Source of the DNA: Amoeboaphelidium protococcarum | Lineage: Eukaryota; Aphelidiomycota; Aphelidea | Direction of reading: 5' to 3' | Assembly: GCA_023515745.1 (NCBI GenBank) | Contig: JALECJ010000003.1 | Location: 898,478-962,477, forward strand | Length of the DNA: 64,000 bases | Part shown: piece by piece, positions 1 through 10,179 of the stretch | Layout of the letters: every line of letters begins with the position of its first letter | Numbering within the stretch: position 1 is the stretch's first letter | Notes under the pieces: model-generated | Databases searched by the model: none | What the model was told of the DNA's origin: nothing | Seen by the model: the letters and a program-made list of their open reading frames with translations, nothing else | Made by a program: the position numbers and the translations under genes

Positions 1-609
1 CGCATATTGTTAAAGCGGATCGACATATTCTTATGACTAAGATTCTTTCATGGCAGCATATAGTGAAAGTTCCTTGTTACTAAACGATTTAACTAATCCG
101 CCTCCACCAGCAACGTCGTCGCCAGTCATTGCAGCAGCAGGACCTTATGAATTCTAAGGAGACTACGGCCGGCTCTCGTCAAATTCTTTATCCAAATCTT
201 GTACATTTATAGACGGTGCATTCAAGACAACATCAGTATTGGGCTCACAATAACTAGCAGGAACTTATCCAAACCGGCCATCTAATTCAACCAACCACCA
301 ACCCGAACACAGTTCATCGTCAAACACATTCAAAGTCGTACCTTCAGTAAAACTAAGTTCCAATTCACTTTGTTGTTCGTAATCATACAAAGCAGTGGCA
401 TTATACTTCACAGGGGCCGACTCAATATAACTAGACGGGACACTGCCAGATGTGTCGATGTGAGGATACACAGCCCCCTCCCACCAGTCATTATCAGAAT
501 TATCAAAAACAACTAGCAAATCTCCCTCTTAAAAATTCAATAAATTACCATCATCCTCATTCTGATCTGTAAAATCGTATCTTGCCACATAAATTCCAAC
601 AATAGTCAT
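1..609 (-). CDS. SLA1: Sla1-like tandem SH3 endocytic adaptor (partial, 3' end outside)
   Basis: The N-terminal 203 residues are present and the frame runs off the window edge without a TGA. Two SH3 domains are visible, at about residues 4-62 and 68-119, with the typical ends SVPSSYIE and GQVPASYCEPN. The sequence AALYDYEQ... opens the second domain, and the spacing and the ESAPV linker match the N-terminus of fungal Sla1, a cortical actin-patch protein acting with Pan1 and End3. Four-fifths of the glutamines after residue 115 are written TAG or TAA, including the Q in FGQVP of SH3-2. The start ATG (609-607) directly precedes the first SH3 strand, as in yeast Sla1. The Sla1 homology (SHD) and C-terminal repeats would lie outside. 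Another double-SH3 adaptor is possible, but the order and linker favour Sla1. Confidence 0.75.
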
Positions 610-855
610 TGTGTTATAAAAAGTTGGTTGATTGTTACGATATTATCACAGCGCTCAAGTTTGATACGGAAACAACAAAGTATCCGCAAAAGAAAATGAG
701 AAACAGAAAGAAGAGTCGACGGACGAGGAGAGATTGTTCAGCTTGAATGAACACTGGAAGACAATAGACCTCATGCTTCTAAAAGTGCTGTAAATCTTAA
801 TCACAAACACACAATAATACTAATTAGATCTATACTATACTCAACACGTGATGAC

Positions 856-1260
856 TCAAAAGCAGCATTAGCAATCAAACGGGCAGTCTTTACTGTTGCC
901 GGCATTTCTATTCTATTCGATCAGTTCTTCAGCAGAGATAATCCGATAGCCCTCCTCAGTTGTTTTTGAATTACTCGACTGAGATTGACGAGAAAAGAGC
1001 CCATCAATTAAAGATATACTCTCAGCTTGAATATGTACAGCTTTTTTCGATTTAGCTATATCTTTAGATTTTGCTTTATTAGAATCCTACTTAGTCACCG
1101 TCTATTTCTTCGCGTTTTAGTCTTTCAGAGAAGAGTTGATACTTGATGATTAATTGGGAATAGCCTCTTTATCCGACTACGAGTCTTCTGCCTACCGTTT
1201 CTTTCCAAAGGAGAATATATCGTCAATCTCATTACGTGGCTTCGACTTTACCTTTCCCAT
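856..1260 (-). CDS. DUF1764 family small protein
   Basis: A single-exon gene of 134 residues under TAR = Gln, ending in TGA. It has the two hallmarks of the eukaryotic DUF1764 family: an early acidic-hydrophobic motif NEIDDIFSFGKKR at about residues 9-21, and a C-terminus EEGYRIISAEEL followed by NAGNSKDCPFDCQCCF right at the stop. The middle is lysine- and serine-rich and probably disordered. The conserved Cys-rich end immediately before TGA is good evidence that TGA is the true terminator. The function of the family is not established. The gene lies tail-to-head behind SLA1, 246 bp away, and is divergent from the PP2C-like gene. Confidence 0.85.
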
Positions 1261-1648
1261 CCTTATTAATGTCTATTAATTATCTAAACGATCGATATAA
1301 TGTCTAAGGAATCAACAGAGAAGGTTTAGTGACAATGAAGCGCGTCTTTGACTTTTTTGCTCCTTTATTATTATTTAGGCTGAACGTTTTATAGATTCTC
1401 TCCCTCGCGCGTTGCCATGTGAAGTGAGTGAGTGATTGGGTGAAACTAAACTTCGCAGCGGGAATGAAACGGATTTCGTTTTTGAAATTCTCATCTTTCT
1501 TCTTCTTCTTTCTGTATTCTTTGTTTAGCTTTCCTACATTCTTTGTTTTTCCTGGTATTGTTATATACAGTCAGTTCTGCTTTATTTGACTCTGTCTTTT
1601 AGTTGATAGCGTTTATTTAGTCTGGTTTATATTTGAAATTCTGATTAA
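1261..1648. other. divergent intergenic region
   Basis: This 388 bp stretch separates the 5' ends of the DUF1764 gene (minus) and the PP2C-like gene (plus), so it should hold both promoters. It contains a pyrimidine-rich run around 1488-1555 on the plus strand, of the kind often found upstream of fungal starts. I see no RNA gene or repeat. Confidence 0.4.
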
Positions 1649-4204
1649 ATGCAACCTGTTGGTGGTCAGTAGTAGGGAGCTAATGCTGTAGATGTGGCTC
1701 TGAAAGTTAATGAATAGTTGCGTCAATTGAGGGTGCATTTGAACAAACTAATATCTCTGCTGGATGGTAAAACTTTGATGTTGAGTGGAGTGAGTACGGA
1801 GCAGTTGGTTAAGTTGAATCATGATTTGTAAATTCAGATGGAGGGATTGTAGTCTTAGAGTAACGCTGCTCTTGAGATTGTCACTCCTAATGTGTCTGGC
1901 AGTCACGGCGGTGGTAGTAGTAGTAGTAATAATAATAACGGTAATAGTGGCAAAGCTTAGCCGGCAGAATTTAAGAAGAAACCGTCTCTATCCAATTGGT
2001 TCCAGTCTAAAGTTGTATCTAAACTTGGTCCTATTCTATCTCCTTTCTCATAGGAAGAAAAGTTTAAAGGAAATTTTAGGGCTTTCATAGAGTGCCTGGA
2101 GAGGTTCAAAGCTGGGGTAGAGTCTGCCATTTAGTGTGGAGCGAATATCGAATGGGAGGTGATCAACAGTCTGAAAGCTATATCCCATCTGCTGAATGAT
2201 TATCGGCGGTATGTCTACATTCTGATTCCTCATTTGAAGGCTTATATTCTCTACCTCAACAGCTACCTTATGCACCATTCGATATCAAAGCGCTGTACAA
2301 GTTTGGGGATGAGAGTGGATGGGATTCCATCTGAGCATATTCAGTCTATTACATTAACTTCGTGTTGGAACCCTTAGTAGGAGCATTTCTCATTAGCGCC
2401 AAATATTAAGAGGATTATGCGACATCCAATTGATCCAAGATTTGATTTCCGTGTGTTGCATGACTCCTCTATTTATTAAAAGGATGGTATTGATATTGTA
2501 GATACTCTTCCTAAATGCGATGGGTAAAAGTTGATGGAATTTTTCACATATTTTAAAGACCCTATCACCACAAATAGTGGAACTGATGAATAAGCATCAG
2601 GTGGGGATGTATCTTGTCTTTTAACGGCAACGTATCCCATGATTAAAGCTAGTAGACTTCTCTCTAAAGATCAATAACGAAAGTCTTAAGAAGGCCAACT
2701 ATTATTACAAGATGAAATGGTGCTGCTGAATGATCCGAATGCCGATGCATATGTTCTTGTTGAGGGCAGTAATTTTATGATTGGATGTGTAGCAGATGGA
2801 ATGGGAGCGGGACATCATGCACGCATAGCTAGTAATTTGACCTGTGCAGTTGTACTGGCAAAAGTCTTGGGATATAGTTGTAAAGATCAGGCACCATCTT
2901 AAATAGTGCTCAATAATACGAATGATGTGCTTAATTTCTTATATGAAATTGTGAAAGAAGCGCAAAGGGTCATGTCAGAAGTTGAAGAATGCGGAGGTAC
3001 TACCGTTGTCATTTGGATGCTGACACAATTGAAGGAGCCCTTTAATAACGATATTACACATGTCATGAATTATGTTATGGCTGGAGATGTCGAAGGTTAT
3101 CATTACACTGCCAATGTGGCATCGGATTATGTTGCTACACCCAACACTCCATCATCTGTTAATCCTTAAATTCTCGTTAATGATCAATCTCGATCTTAAA
3201 GTAAAAAGACTCGACATTTTTAGAAGAAATGGCGTTCTCTACATCAGTATCCGAGAGACAATGAGGGAATTCGTCTGAATACTAGCTATACACCTGGTGG
3301 CATTGGTCGACATCATGGATTGTCCAATATGATCTGGGGAGGATTTTTGAATCCAGAGTACGTGGAGCGCAATTGGTAGACTCTGACCGGTTAAGGATAA
3401 ACCAAAGACTCGATTGAGGATAATGGGCGTTCTGAATTTGACTCGATGAGTTCTCTGACTGATTTCTATGCTCATACGAATAATTTGCATTTTGGTTAAA
3501 CCTTTTGTGAGGCTGATGATTTCTTTGTGTTTGCTAGTGATGGCTTGGGTGATTGCTTGGATCCGCTGCAGCTCTATCCTCGGCCATATTTGATACATGG
3601 ACTTGAATCCTTTTCTTCGTGGTAGTAGTTCTAAAAAGAGTTTGATAATGCCGTGGTTGGTTATGGCTCTGCAATGGTATCTCGCGATCTGAAGGAGTTG
3701 GCGTTCAATAACGCTCTTGCGCCCGTTATGACTCCATACGGCGTTGATGGACAGACTTCAACTTTGAAGAAAGTTTTCGCCTAGAATGACAAGCTGGAGG
3801 TGAATACATCAAGCATTCCATCTCTGCATCTCGACATAAGTGCTGAGAAGATTTTATAAGCGTGTGTGAAGCATGCTATGGATGCAACTAAAGGCGATCG
3901 TGATCTTTACGATGATGATACTTTTCTGCATTCGTAGAGAGCGGACAAGCACAAGATTATGGAGCAGTTGATTGATAAATACATATCTGTGAATCTTCCA
4001 TTTAGGCGATACTCTAGCATTCCAGTGGGCGGCTCTTCATCGACAAGGCATCAAATCTCGATACAGACCGGTAGATCCACGAAAGCTGTGGGCATTAGTG
4101 GCAATATGGGTGCCATCAAATTTGGTCTCCCTCCTGTTTACATCCCGTTTGCGAAGATTGATCATCTGGGCATTGAAGTTGTTCGTGTTTCCGCTCCTTA
4201 ATGA
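1649..4204 (+). CDS. PP2C-like phosphatase domain protein
   Basis: A single-exon gene of 851 residues. About 350 N-terminal residues are unrecognised and start with a glutamine-rich helix and a Gly/Ser/Asn linker. A diverged PP2C-type domain follows: CVADGMGAGHHARIASN (about 380-396) resembles the DGMGG metal-binding motif, and FASDGLGDCLD (about 629-639) resembles the second metal-ligand motif of PP2C/SpoIIE phosphatases. The usual final Asp-Asn motif is not obvious, so catalysis is uncertain. The gene ends Gln(TAA)-TGA. Dozens of in-frame TAA/TAG codons lie within the phosphatase region. It could be a regulatory pseudophosphatase. Confidence 0.5.
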
Positions 4205-4649
4205 TTTGATTCACTTGTATAATGATTCTATTCGAATGCCTCTGATAATAAAGTATTGTGTACACTTTTCTAAATTAGCTTTATCTCTTTGCAATGAGTA
4301 ACTTTGAAAGGTTGGTAAATTTCGCGTAATCTTTGATCTTAGAATTTTCTCTAAATGTTTAAGCGCAAATCTCTTCTTCTTTATTTCCACATCTACAGTA
4401 AACGCGTAATATTAATTCGTCGTATCTTAAACGCGTTAATTAATAATACCAAGTGATTAAAATGATGCGTTGTAATTTGCGTCCGAGAACAGCTGTGTTG
4501 GTATTCATTGGTTGGGGCAGCCACTTTGACCGTGTTTACCTTTGCGTAGTAGCAAAAGATGCCGCTGTCTATGAAGACACTGTACACTGATTAATCACTT
4601 ATTGCCATTTTTCAAATTTAAACGCGTTAAACTTATTGCCAGCGAGTGT
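4205..4649. promoter_or_regulatory. convergent intergenic region with three ACGCGT motifs
   Basis: This 445 bp A/T-rich spacer lies between two converging genes (PP2C-like and DJ-1). It carries three near-identical AAACGCGT elements, at 4402-4407, 4431-4436 and 4622-4627, two of them followed by TAA. ACGCGT is the MluI cell-cycle box bound by MBF in yeasts; a role here is inference, and the region should contain 3' ends rather than promoters. No gene is seen. Confidence 0.35.
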
Positions 4650-5281
4650 TCATAACATCATTGGCGCTTTTACTTGTTCAACCGTACTTTCACCAGCCAA
4701 TTCTTTCACTACTGAGAGGGCAAAATCAAATGCAGTGCCAGGTCCACGGGAAGTAATCAGCTTAGATCCACCTTCATTGATAGTCGCAGTAAAAACACGC
4801 TCATCATCAACGTATTAGTAATCATGATCCAATTAAGATTTGACTGAAGGATGACTCGTAATCTTACATCCTTTACAGAGGCCACTTTCTACCAGCGCGA
4901 TCGGACTAGCACAGATAATTCCAATGACTTTCTGAGGTGCGTTAACGTAACGCTTCAACAGAGACTATACTGGAGCATCGGAGCAAAAGAACTTGGCACC
5001 AGCTAAACCACCTGGCAGTATCAGCGCATCGTAATTGTCCACATTCTAAAGCTCAGACAAACACGAATCTGCTTCAATCTTCACCTGTCTAGAACACACC
5101 ACAGTGCGGCTAGTTGTTACACTAACGACATCCACTTGAATCTACACTTAGTATTTAGTACGATTAATCATAAACATTCAATAATATATGAATAAATTAC
5201 CTAAGCACGTCGAAGAACATCAATAGCTATCACAGCCTCCATTTCCTCAGAGCCATCCGCAATCAATACTATAGCCTTCAT
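4650..5281 (-). CDS. DJ-1/PARK7 family protein
   Basis: Two exons (5281-5201 and 5141-4650) separated by a 59 nt GT-AG intron containing a TACTAA-like branch site give 190 residues, the size of DJ-1 (189). The start MKAIVLIADGSEEMEAV holds the conserved glutamate, GIICASPIAL holds the nucleophile Cys at 104 (Cys106 of DJ-1), and SHP gives the downstream His. The end FDFALSVVKELAG is family-typical. DJ-1 proteins protect against oxidative and glyoxal stress; which activity this member has cannot be read from sequence. TAG ends exon 1 and TAR codons recur through exon 2. Confidence 0.9.
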
Positions 5282-5407
5282 TATTATCACTTCAAACTTC
5301 TATCAATTCTATGATTGTGATTGTGACCGACAAAACAAATGAAGACTCATTCAAAAAAAAATCTAAAGAGTAAATTTGCAAGCAATAATTGAAAGTATAT
5401 CAAGTAG

Positions 5408-6262
5408 TCAAAGAGAACTTTTAACAGGTTGTTGAGCAGCAGCTATCTCTGCCTTAAGGTTGAACGTGTCTTGGGCACCAACCACTTTTAGGCCTTGTTT
5501 CGTGATCAGAATACAGTCTCCCTTGCGTATTCTAGATATTTCTCGATTATCATTCGTATATAAAGCATTATCAGGCATTTCAATCTTTAGTCCGCGATAT
5601 ATTGCAATGATGAAAGCGTCAATGACTTCTTCAATAGGCACTTGAACCAGTCTTCCACTTTCCAGAAGGGCGGCAAACTTTTGATCCAGCTTCATGGCTC
5701 CCTGAACCAAGTTGGTCTTCACAAAGTATGGACACAGTGCAACTACAGTCTACTTTGAGAATTACAAAGCCTTTGTCAGACCGACCACACCATACTTTGT
5801 ACCAGTATACACAGGATCCAGGGCAAATGGCAACACACCAGACATACTTGACACATTGATTATGACACCGCCGCTTCTGCCTTTCATGAGAACGTTTGAC
5901 GCGAGATAAGTTCCCACGACGACAGCTTTAAAGTTGATGTCAACCAGACGCTCAATAGACTTGATAGAGTGTTGAATATTGTCATTGTTGTCCGCTCTAT
6001 GGAATTTCACTGAAGATGCAATACCGGCATTGTTTATAAACACATCAACTTGATACTTTTACTGGACCAGTTACTGTACAGCTGCGGCGAGATCTTTAGT
6101 AATGTCACAGCGAATAAACTTTAATCGATCATTATTAATGTCTGGGTGAGCAATGTCAAGCACTATCACCGTCCAATTGCCTAAAGACAATAATTTCTTC
6201 ACTACTTCCTTCCCTATACCGTTTGAACCTCCAGTAATCACAGCGGTATATTACGCGCTCAT
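5408..6262 (-). CDS. short-chain dehydrogenase, 15-PGDH-like
   Basis: A single exon of 284 residues. The Rossmann fold starts at once with TGGSNGIG (residues 10-17), an acidic residue follows strand 2 (VLDIA, Asp36) suggesting NAD preference, and then NNAG (77-80) and the catalytic triad Ser139, Tyr152 and Lys156 in VYTGTKYG. The layout and the stretch around the Tyr are close to 15-hydroxyprostaglandin dehydrogenase, so it probably oxidises a hydroxylated lipid or alcohol; the substrate is unknown. The C-terminus is Ser-Ser-Leu, a possible weak PTS1 peroxisomal signal. It lies 126 bp from DJ-1 on the same strand. Confidence 0.85.
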
Positions 6263-6417
6263 CTTTTAAATCTTATTTGTTATGACAATATCAAGAAGAA
6301 ACTATGTAATCAGCCTAAACAGAAACGTAATCAAGTATCAAATTTCTAATCAAAATGATAAAATTGTAAAATATAATTTTAAAGGTGACAATGTAAAGTC
6401 GATGAGATTGATCATAA

Positions 6418-7002
6418 TCACTCAGTCTAGATAACACCCTTCTCGCTGACGTAGATACCGTCCAAGAACTTACGGATATCCTTCTCCTTGACGTTGGTGC
6501 TCTACTAGATGGAGGCTGCACACTGACTGACATCCTCAATGCTATTACCTTCCAAATAGATCTCATCCTTCTATGCAGTAGATAAGAAAATCTTGACACC
6601 CTCCTTCATCTCGACAGCACGCAACACCTTCTCACCCAAGAAATTACGGATTTCAATCTTGCTGTTGTCCTTTGGAATGTTGACGTTAATTGGGAAATGC
6701 GCGTAGACAAAACGCATCTTGTATCTGTATCCCTTGGTGACACCATTGACCATGTTCTTGACGTGGGTGCAGATGGTTCTAAGACAGGCAGCGTGTAATC
6801 TGGCAGCGTGCCACAGAGTAACTCTCAATGCCTTTTCTCCAACGTGCTTCTAACTCTTGACAATCTACAGCTCACATGCAGTGTGCTTAAACGACTTTTT
6901 CAATGTTCCTCTAGGTCCTTTAACGGTGACAACGCGCGATTAGACGGACACCTCCACACCTTCTGGGATTCTAACGTCCTGGCTGCTATTAATGGTCTTC
7001 AT
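6418..7002 (-). CDS. RPL9: 60S ribosomal protein L9 (uL6)
   Basis: A single exon of 194 residues, the family length. It matches uL6 end to end: MKTINSSQDVRIPEGV, RVVTVKGPRGTLKKSF, RVTLWHAARLHAACLRT, NMVNGVTKGYRYKMR, and DIRKFLDGIYVSEKG. Two adjacent TAG codons (6502-6507) encode the family-conserved QQ in SIQQST, and other TAR codons sit at Gln or Lys/Gln-variable positions. This makes it one of the best proofs of the code. A TATATA element lies about 30 bp upstream of the ATG. The product is a structural component of the large ribosomal subunit near the sarcin-ricin region. Confidence 0.97.
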
Positions 7003-7317
7003 AATAGTAGTAGTAGTTGATGTTGTAGCTATATAAAGCGTCCACTTATACTGACTCGAGAAAGGCAATCCGGATGGGCTAAATCAATTAATGTCTTTCC
7101 AGGCGAAGGAACGGAAAACGCGAAATTTTGATCATATCAAAGGTCGGTTAGGTTGAAAAAATTGAATAGGAGTTGATGATTTTTCCTTGTCGCCCTAATG
7201 CTCACCCATACAAACGCGACTGAGTGAAAAACGCGAAAACTATTAAGGCGTTAATGTTTCAAGATACGTCTGACTGGTAATGAGCGATGAAGGTCTTTAA
7301 CATTTATTAATCACAGT
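7003..7317. promoter_or_regulatory. RPL9 upstream region with AAACGCGAAA sites
   Basis: This 315 bp region lies between the 5' end of RPL9 and the 3' end of KAE1. It contains two AAAACGCGAAA elements (7115-7125 and 7228-7239). CGCGAAA matches the yeast SCB/E2F-like consensus CRCGAAA. A TATATA lies near 7030-7036. Regulation of RPL9 by these sites is inference. Confidence 0.4.
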
Positions 7318-8358
7318 TCATCGCCATGTCACGATTACTTGATCTGTTCTATACCTTTAGGTGACTATGCAACTGTCATCGACCGGAAAAGTTTTATCCT
7401 GACTGGATTTATATTGAAGAAGTCCCGCGCAAGCAATCATGAGACCGTTGTCTATGCAGTATCTTTCATCAATGGCATACAACTTTCCACCGCGATCTTC
7501 AACCATTATTTACATCATCTCTTACAGCCTGAGATTGCAGCCCACTCCTCCAACAATAAGCACTTCATTACTGTTCTAATGTGCCATCGCCCTCTCGGTC
7601 ACCTCAATGATCATGGCGAAAATGTACTCTTGCAAGCTCATGCACAAATCTGGCACAGAGTGGTCGCCAAACTTTCCGGTGGTATCATCATATGGATTCT
7701 CTGTGATATACTGATGGATATTCTTGTAAATTCCACTAAATGATACGTCCATGCCCTTGACAATGTATGGGAGAGAGAATAAATTCTAGCCGTCTGACTT
7801 TCTAGCCAACATCTCAATATTGTATCCCGGAGACGGATCGTTTGGAATGTTCATTAGGCGCGCGCACTTGTCAAGCACATTACCTACGGCAGAGTCAAGT
7901 GTCTCTCCAAAAATTCTATATGTACCATTACTGTAGCAAATTACTTGAGTATTACCTCCAGACACGTACAGAATGACAGGATCTTGTGCGCCAGTTATCT
8001 ATCGGCCCATCTCAATATGAGCTATGCAATGATTAACAGGTATCAATGGCTTCTTGTATTTGCATGCCAGAGTACGAGCCACAATAGCACACGATTACAA
8101 TGGATTGAACAGGCCCGGACCTTTAGTATAGCAAATGATATCAATATTACGCTCTAACGACATTTAGCACTAGTCCAATGCCTATTTAATCAAATGAATG
8201 ATATGCTGCCGATGATGCTATGCAGTCTCTTTTGGGAGGAAGCCTTACCCAGGAGGACTGTTATAAGTCTTTCGTATATTCGCCAACTCTACTCCATCCC
8301 TCAAGATCCCGATTCCAAATTTATTAGCACTGCCTTCAATACCCAACGCGACCACCAT
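7318..8358 (-). CDS. KAE1: KEOPS subunit Kae1/OSGEP, tRNA t6A threonylcarbamoyltransferase
   Basis: A single exon of 346 residues. It transfers threonylcarbamoyl to A37 of ANN-decoding tRNAs inside the KEOPS complex. Diagnostic pieces are [28 protein letters not shown] (metal-binding HxxxH), [43 protein letters not shown] and [13 protein letters not shown]. The Gln in RLQEMM is encoded by TAA (7522-7524) and is Gln in human OSGEP. The Gln in TAQHHR is TAG. It is divergent from the gene at 8596, with 237 bp between starts. Confidence 0.96.
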
Positions 8359-8595
8359 TATCTGAGCTATCAAAACTGAAAATCGATAGAAATGAGGGAA
8401 TGTATCGATGGATCAACGCGGTAGTAAAAAAAATCTTACACCTCAAGAAGAGACGATTTTTCAGATGGTTGAAGACAAGGAAATACACAAGCGCTCTATG
8501 ATCCAAATAAACGGGTGAAACGCGAATTCTCGTTTCAGCTTTCTCCGGTGATGCCTTTTATTCCCTGTACCGGTAAAATTAAAATTGTCAGAGTT

Positions 8596-10001
8596 ATGGT
8601 CAAAAGACGTAGAAGTAAGCCGATATTCAACTTTATAATGTATTTAAATTTCACTTTGTGTAGGCTCCGTAACTCCATCGTGGACTAGATTTTTCGCTCT
8701 TTAGAAATAGAAAGAAGCATCTCAGAATGGGACTGGTAGATTGACGGAGCGCCAGTAACTTGCCCTCTTGAAGAACTAGGAAAATATACCTCTGGCCAAT
8801 AGCGACTTGTTGTAAGTTACTGATGGTAAACTAAAGAAGCCAACCAAGAAAAGAAAGCTCTCTGTCATGTCTGAGGCGGTGATTCCCAAATAACATTCTG
8901 AAATCGGTTTGAGTTTCTAAACTTCGCCCAATAAGGCTTTGGCTGAACGTACGGTATTCTCATCTTCTCCGCTGACAGATACTAGCTCTAAATTGGAATT
9001 ATCTGACAGAGTTGATGATGAAATTGCATAGATAAGAACTTTAGATTATGTACCTAGTTAGGAAGCCAAGGAGGTTCTTGTATCAGAATAAGTTTTGAAA
9101 CGCGCCGCTTCTCCATAGGAAGAGAATGTGGTGATTAGATCCTAAGTGCAAGATGTATCTCTGCCGCCTCCTGTATAGTAAGTTTAAAAACTTTTGCCTG
9201 GTCAATTTTAGGTACACACTTCATTATTGAATTAGTTGAATGGTCAAGCGGACAAGTTTTTGTTTCAGTTTGATAAGCCCACCTTCAAGCTATGCATTGA
9301 TTAACATATACTTGGCAATTTATTGAGCGATCGCACCCCGGACTATTTTGATAAAATGGATTCGCAGATGCAGTTATTGAATAAAGTTTTGCTAGACTTT
9401 AAAATGGAATGTGTTTAGAAGACCAGGAGAGTATTGCTTCAGATTCAGCGTGAATGGTAGTCTGTTGTTTCGCAGTTTGATGTTAATTGTGCAGCAAATT
9501 CACGACTTGAAACTGTACTTCGCGTGAAAACTAGTCGATTGATATTATAAAAATATCATGATATTAGGAAAAATGTCGTAAGTCTTTTTGTAATCATTTA
9601 CACATCTACAAGATCAATTTATTATTTTGTAGGATGATCTGATGGAAGATTTAGCCTTGAAGCTGGACATGTTATTAGATGGTCTGATCCTTACAATGTA
9701 CTCGCTTATAACTTTTGACTGCCGTGAATCCAACGACCAAATTATCACTTTGAAGCAGGAAGCAGTTTTAGGTCGATTTAACACGGTTAGCATAATTCCC
9801 AGTGGCGAACGATTGCTGGACAAGTGGGCTAGATTCGCCACCAAGATTGAACTTACTGATGGTACTATAGTCTATGAATTAAGTGTTGTATAAGCCTTGA
9901 TAGCCGCTGTGCATCCACGTTGCAAGACATTGTCAGAGCTGGTTGAGTACATTCTAAAACAAGTTCGACCCAATCTTGGATTTCTATGTTAGATTGTCTG
10001 A
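8596..10001 (+). CDS. unrecognised helical protein, 3 exons
   Basis: Exons 8596-8614, 8664-9577 and 9633-10001, joined by 49 and 55 nt GT-AG introns that keep frame, give 433 residues. The N-terminus is basic (MVKRRRS) and is followed by Ser/Pro/Lys-rich sequence with a nuclear-signal-like KKPTKKRK. From about residue 230 it becomes helical with heptad-like leucines (LLNQLNGQADKFLFQF, LLNKVLLDFKMECVQKTRR). The C-terminal 120 residues look globular. I do not recognise the family. A nuclear or kinetochore/chromatin structural role would suit the composition but is a guess. TAR codons are frequent throughout. Confidence 0.6.
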
Positions 10002-10179
10002 ATTGCTCAATTGGGAGAATATTGATTCAAGCTTACTCATGTAAGCAGTTGCAGTTGTTGTTTATGTGATTTTATTATTGATTTAAGTCTTATTATTTTT
10101 GAACGTTGAGAATAATAATGTTAACTTGTTGTACATTTTGACGCGCTTCATCTCCATTGTAAGTTTCAGGGGCTGAAAA

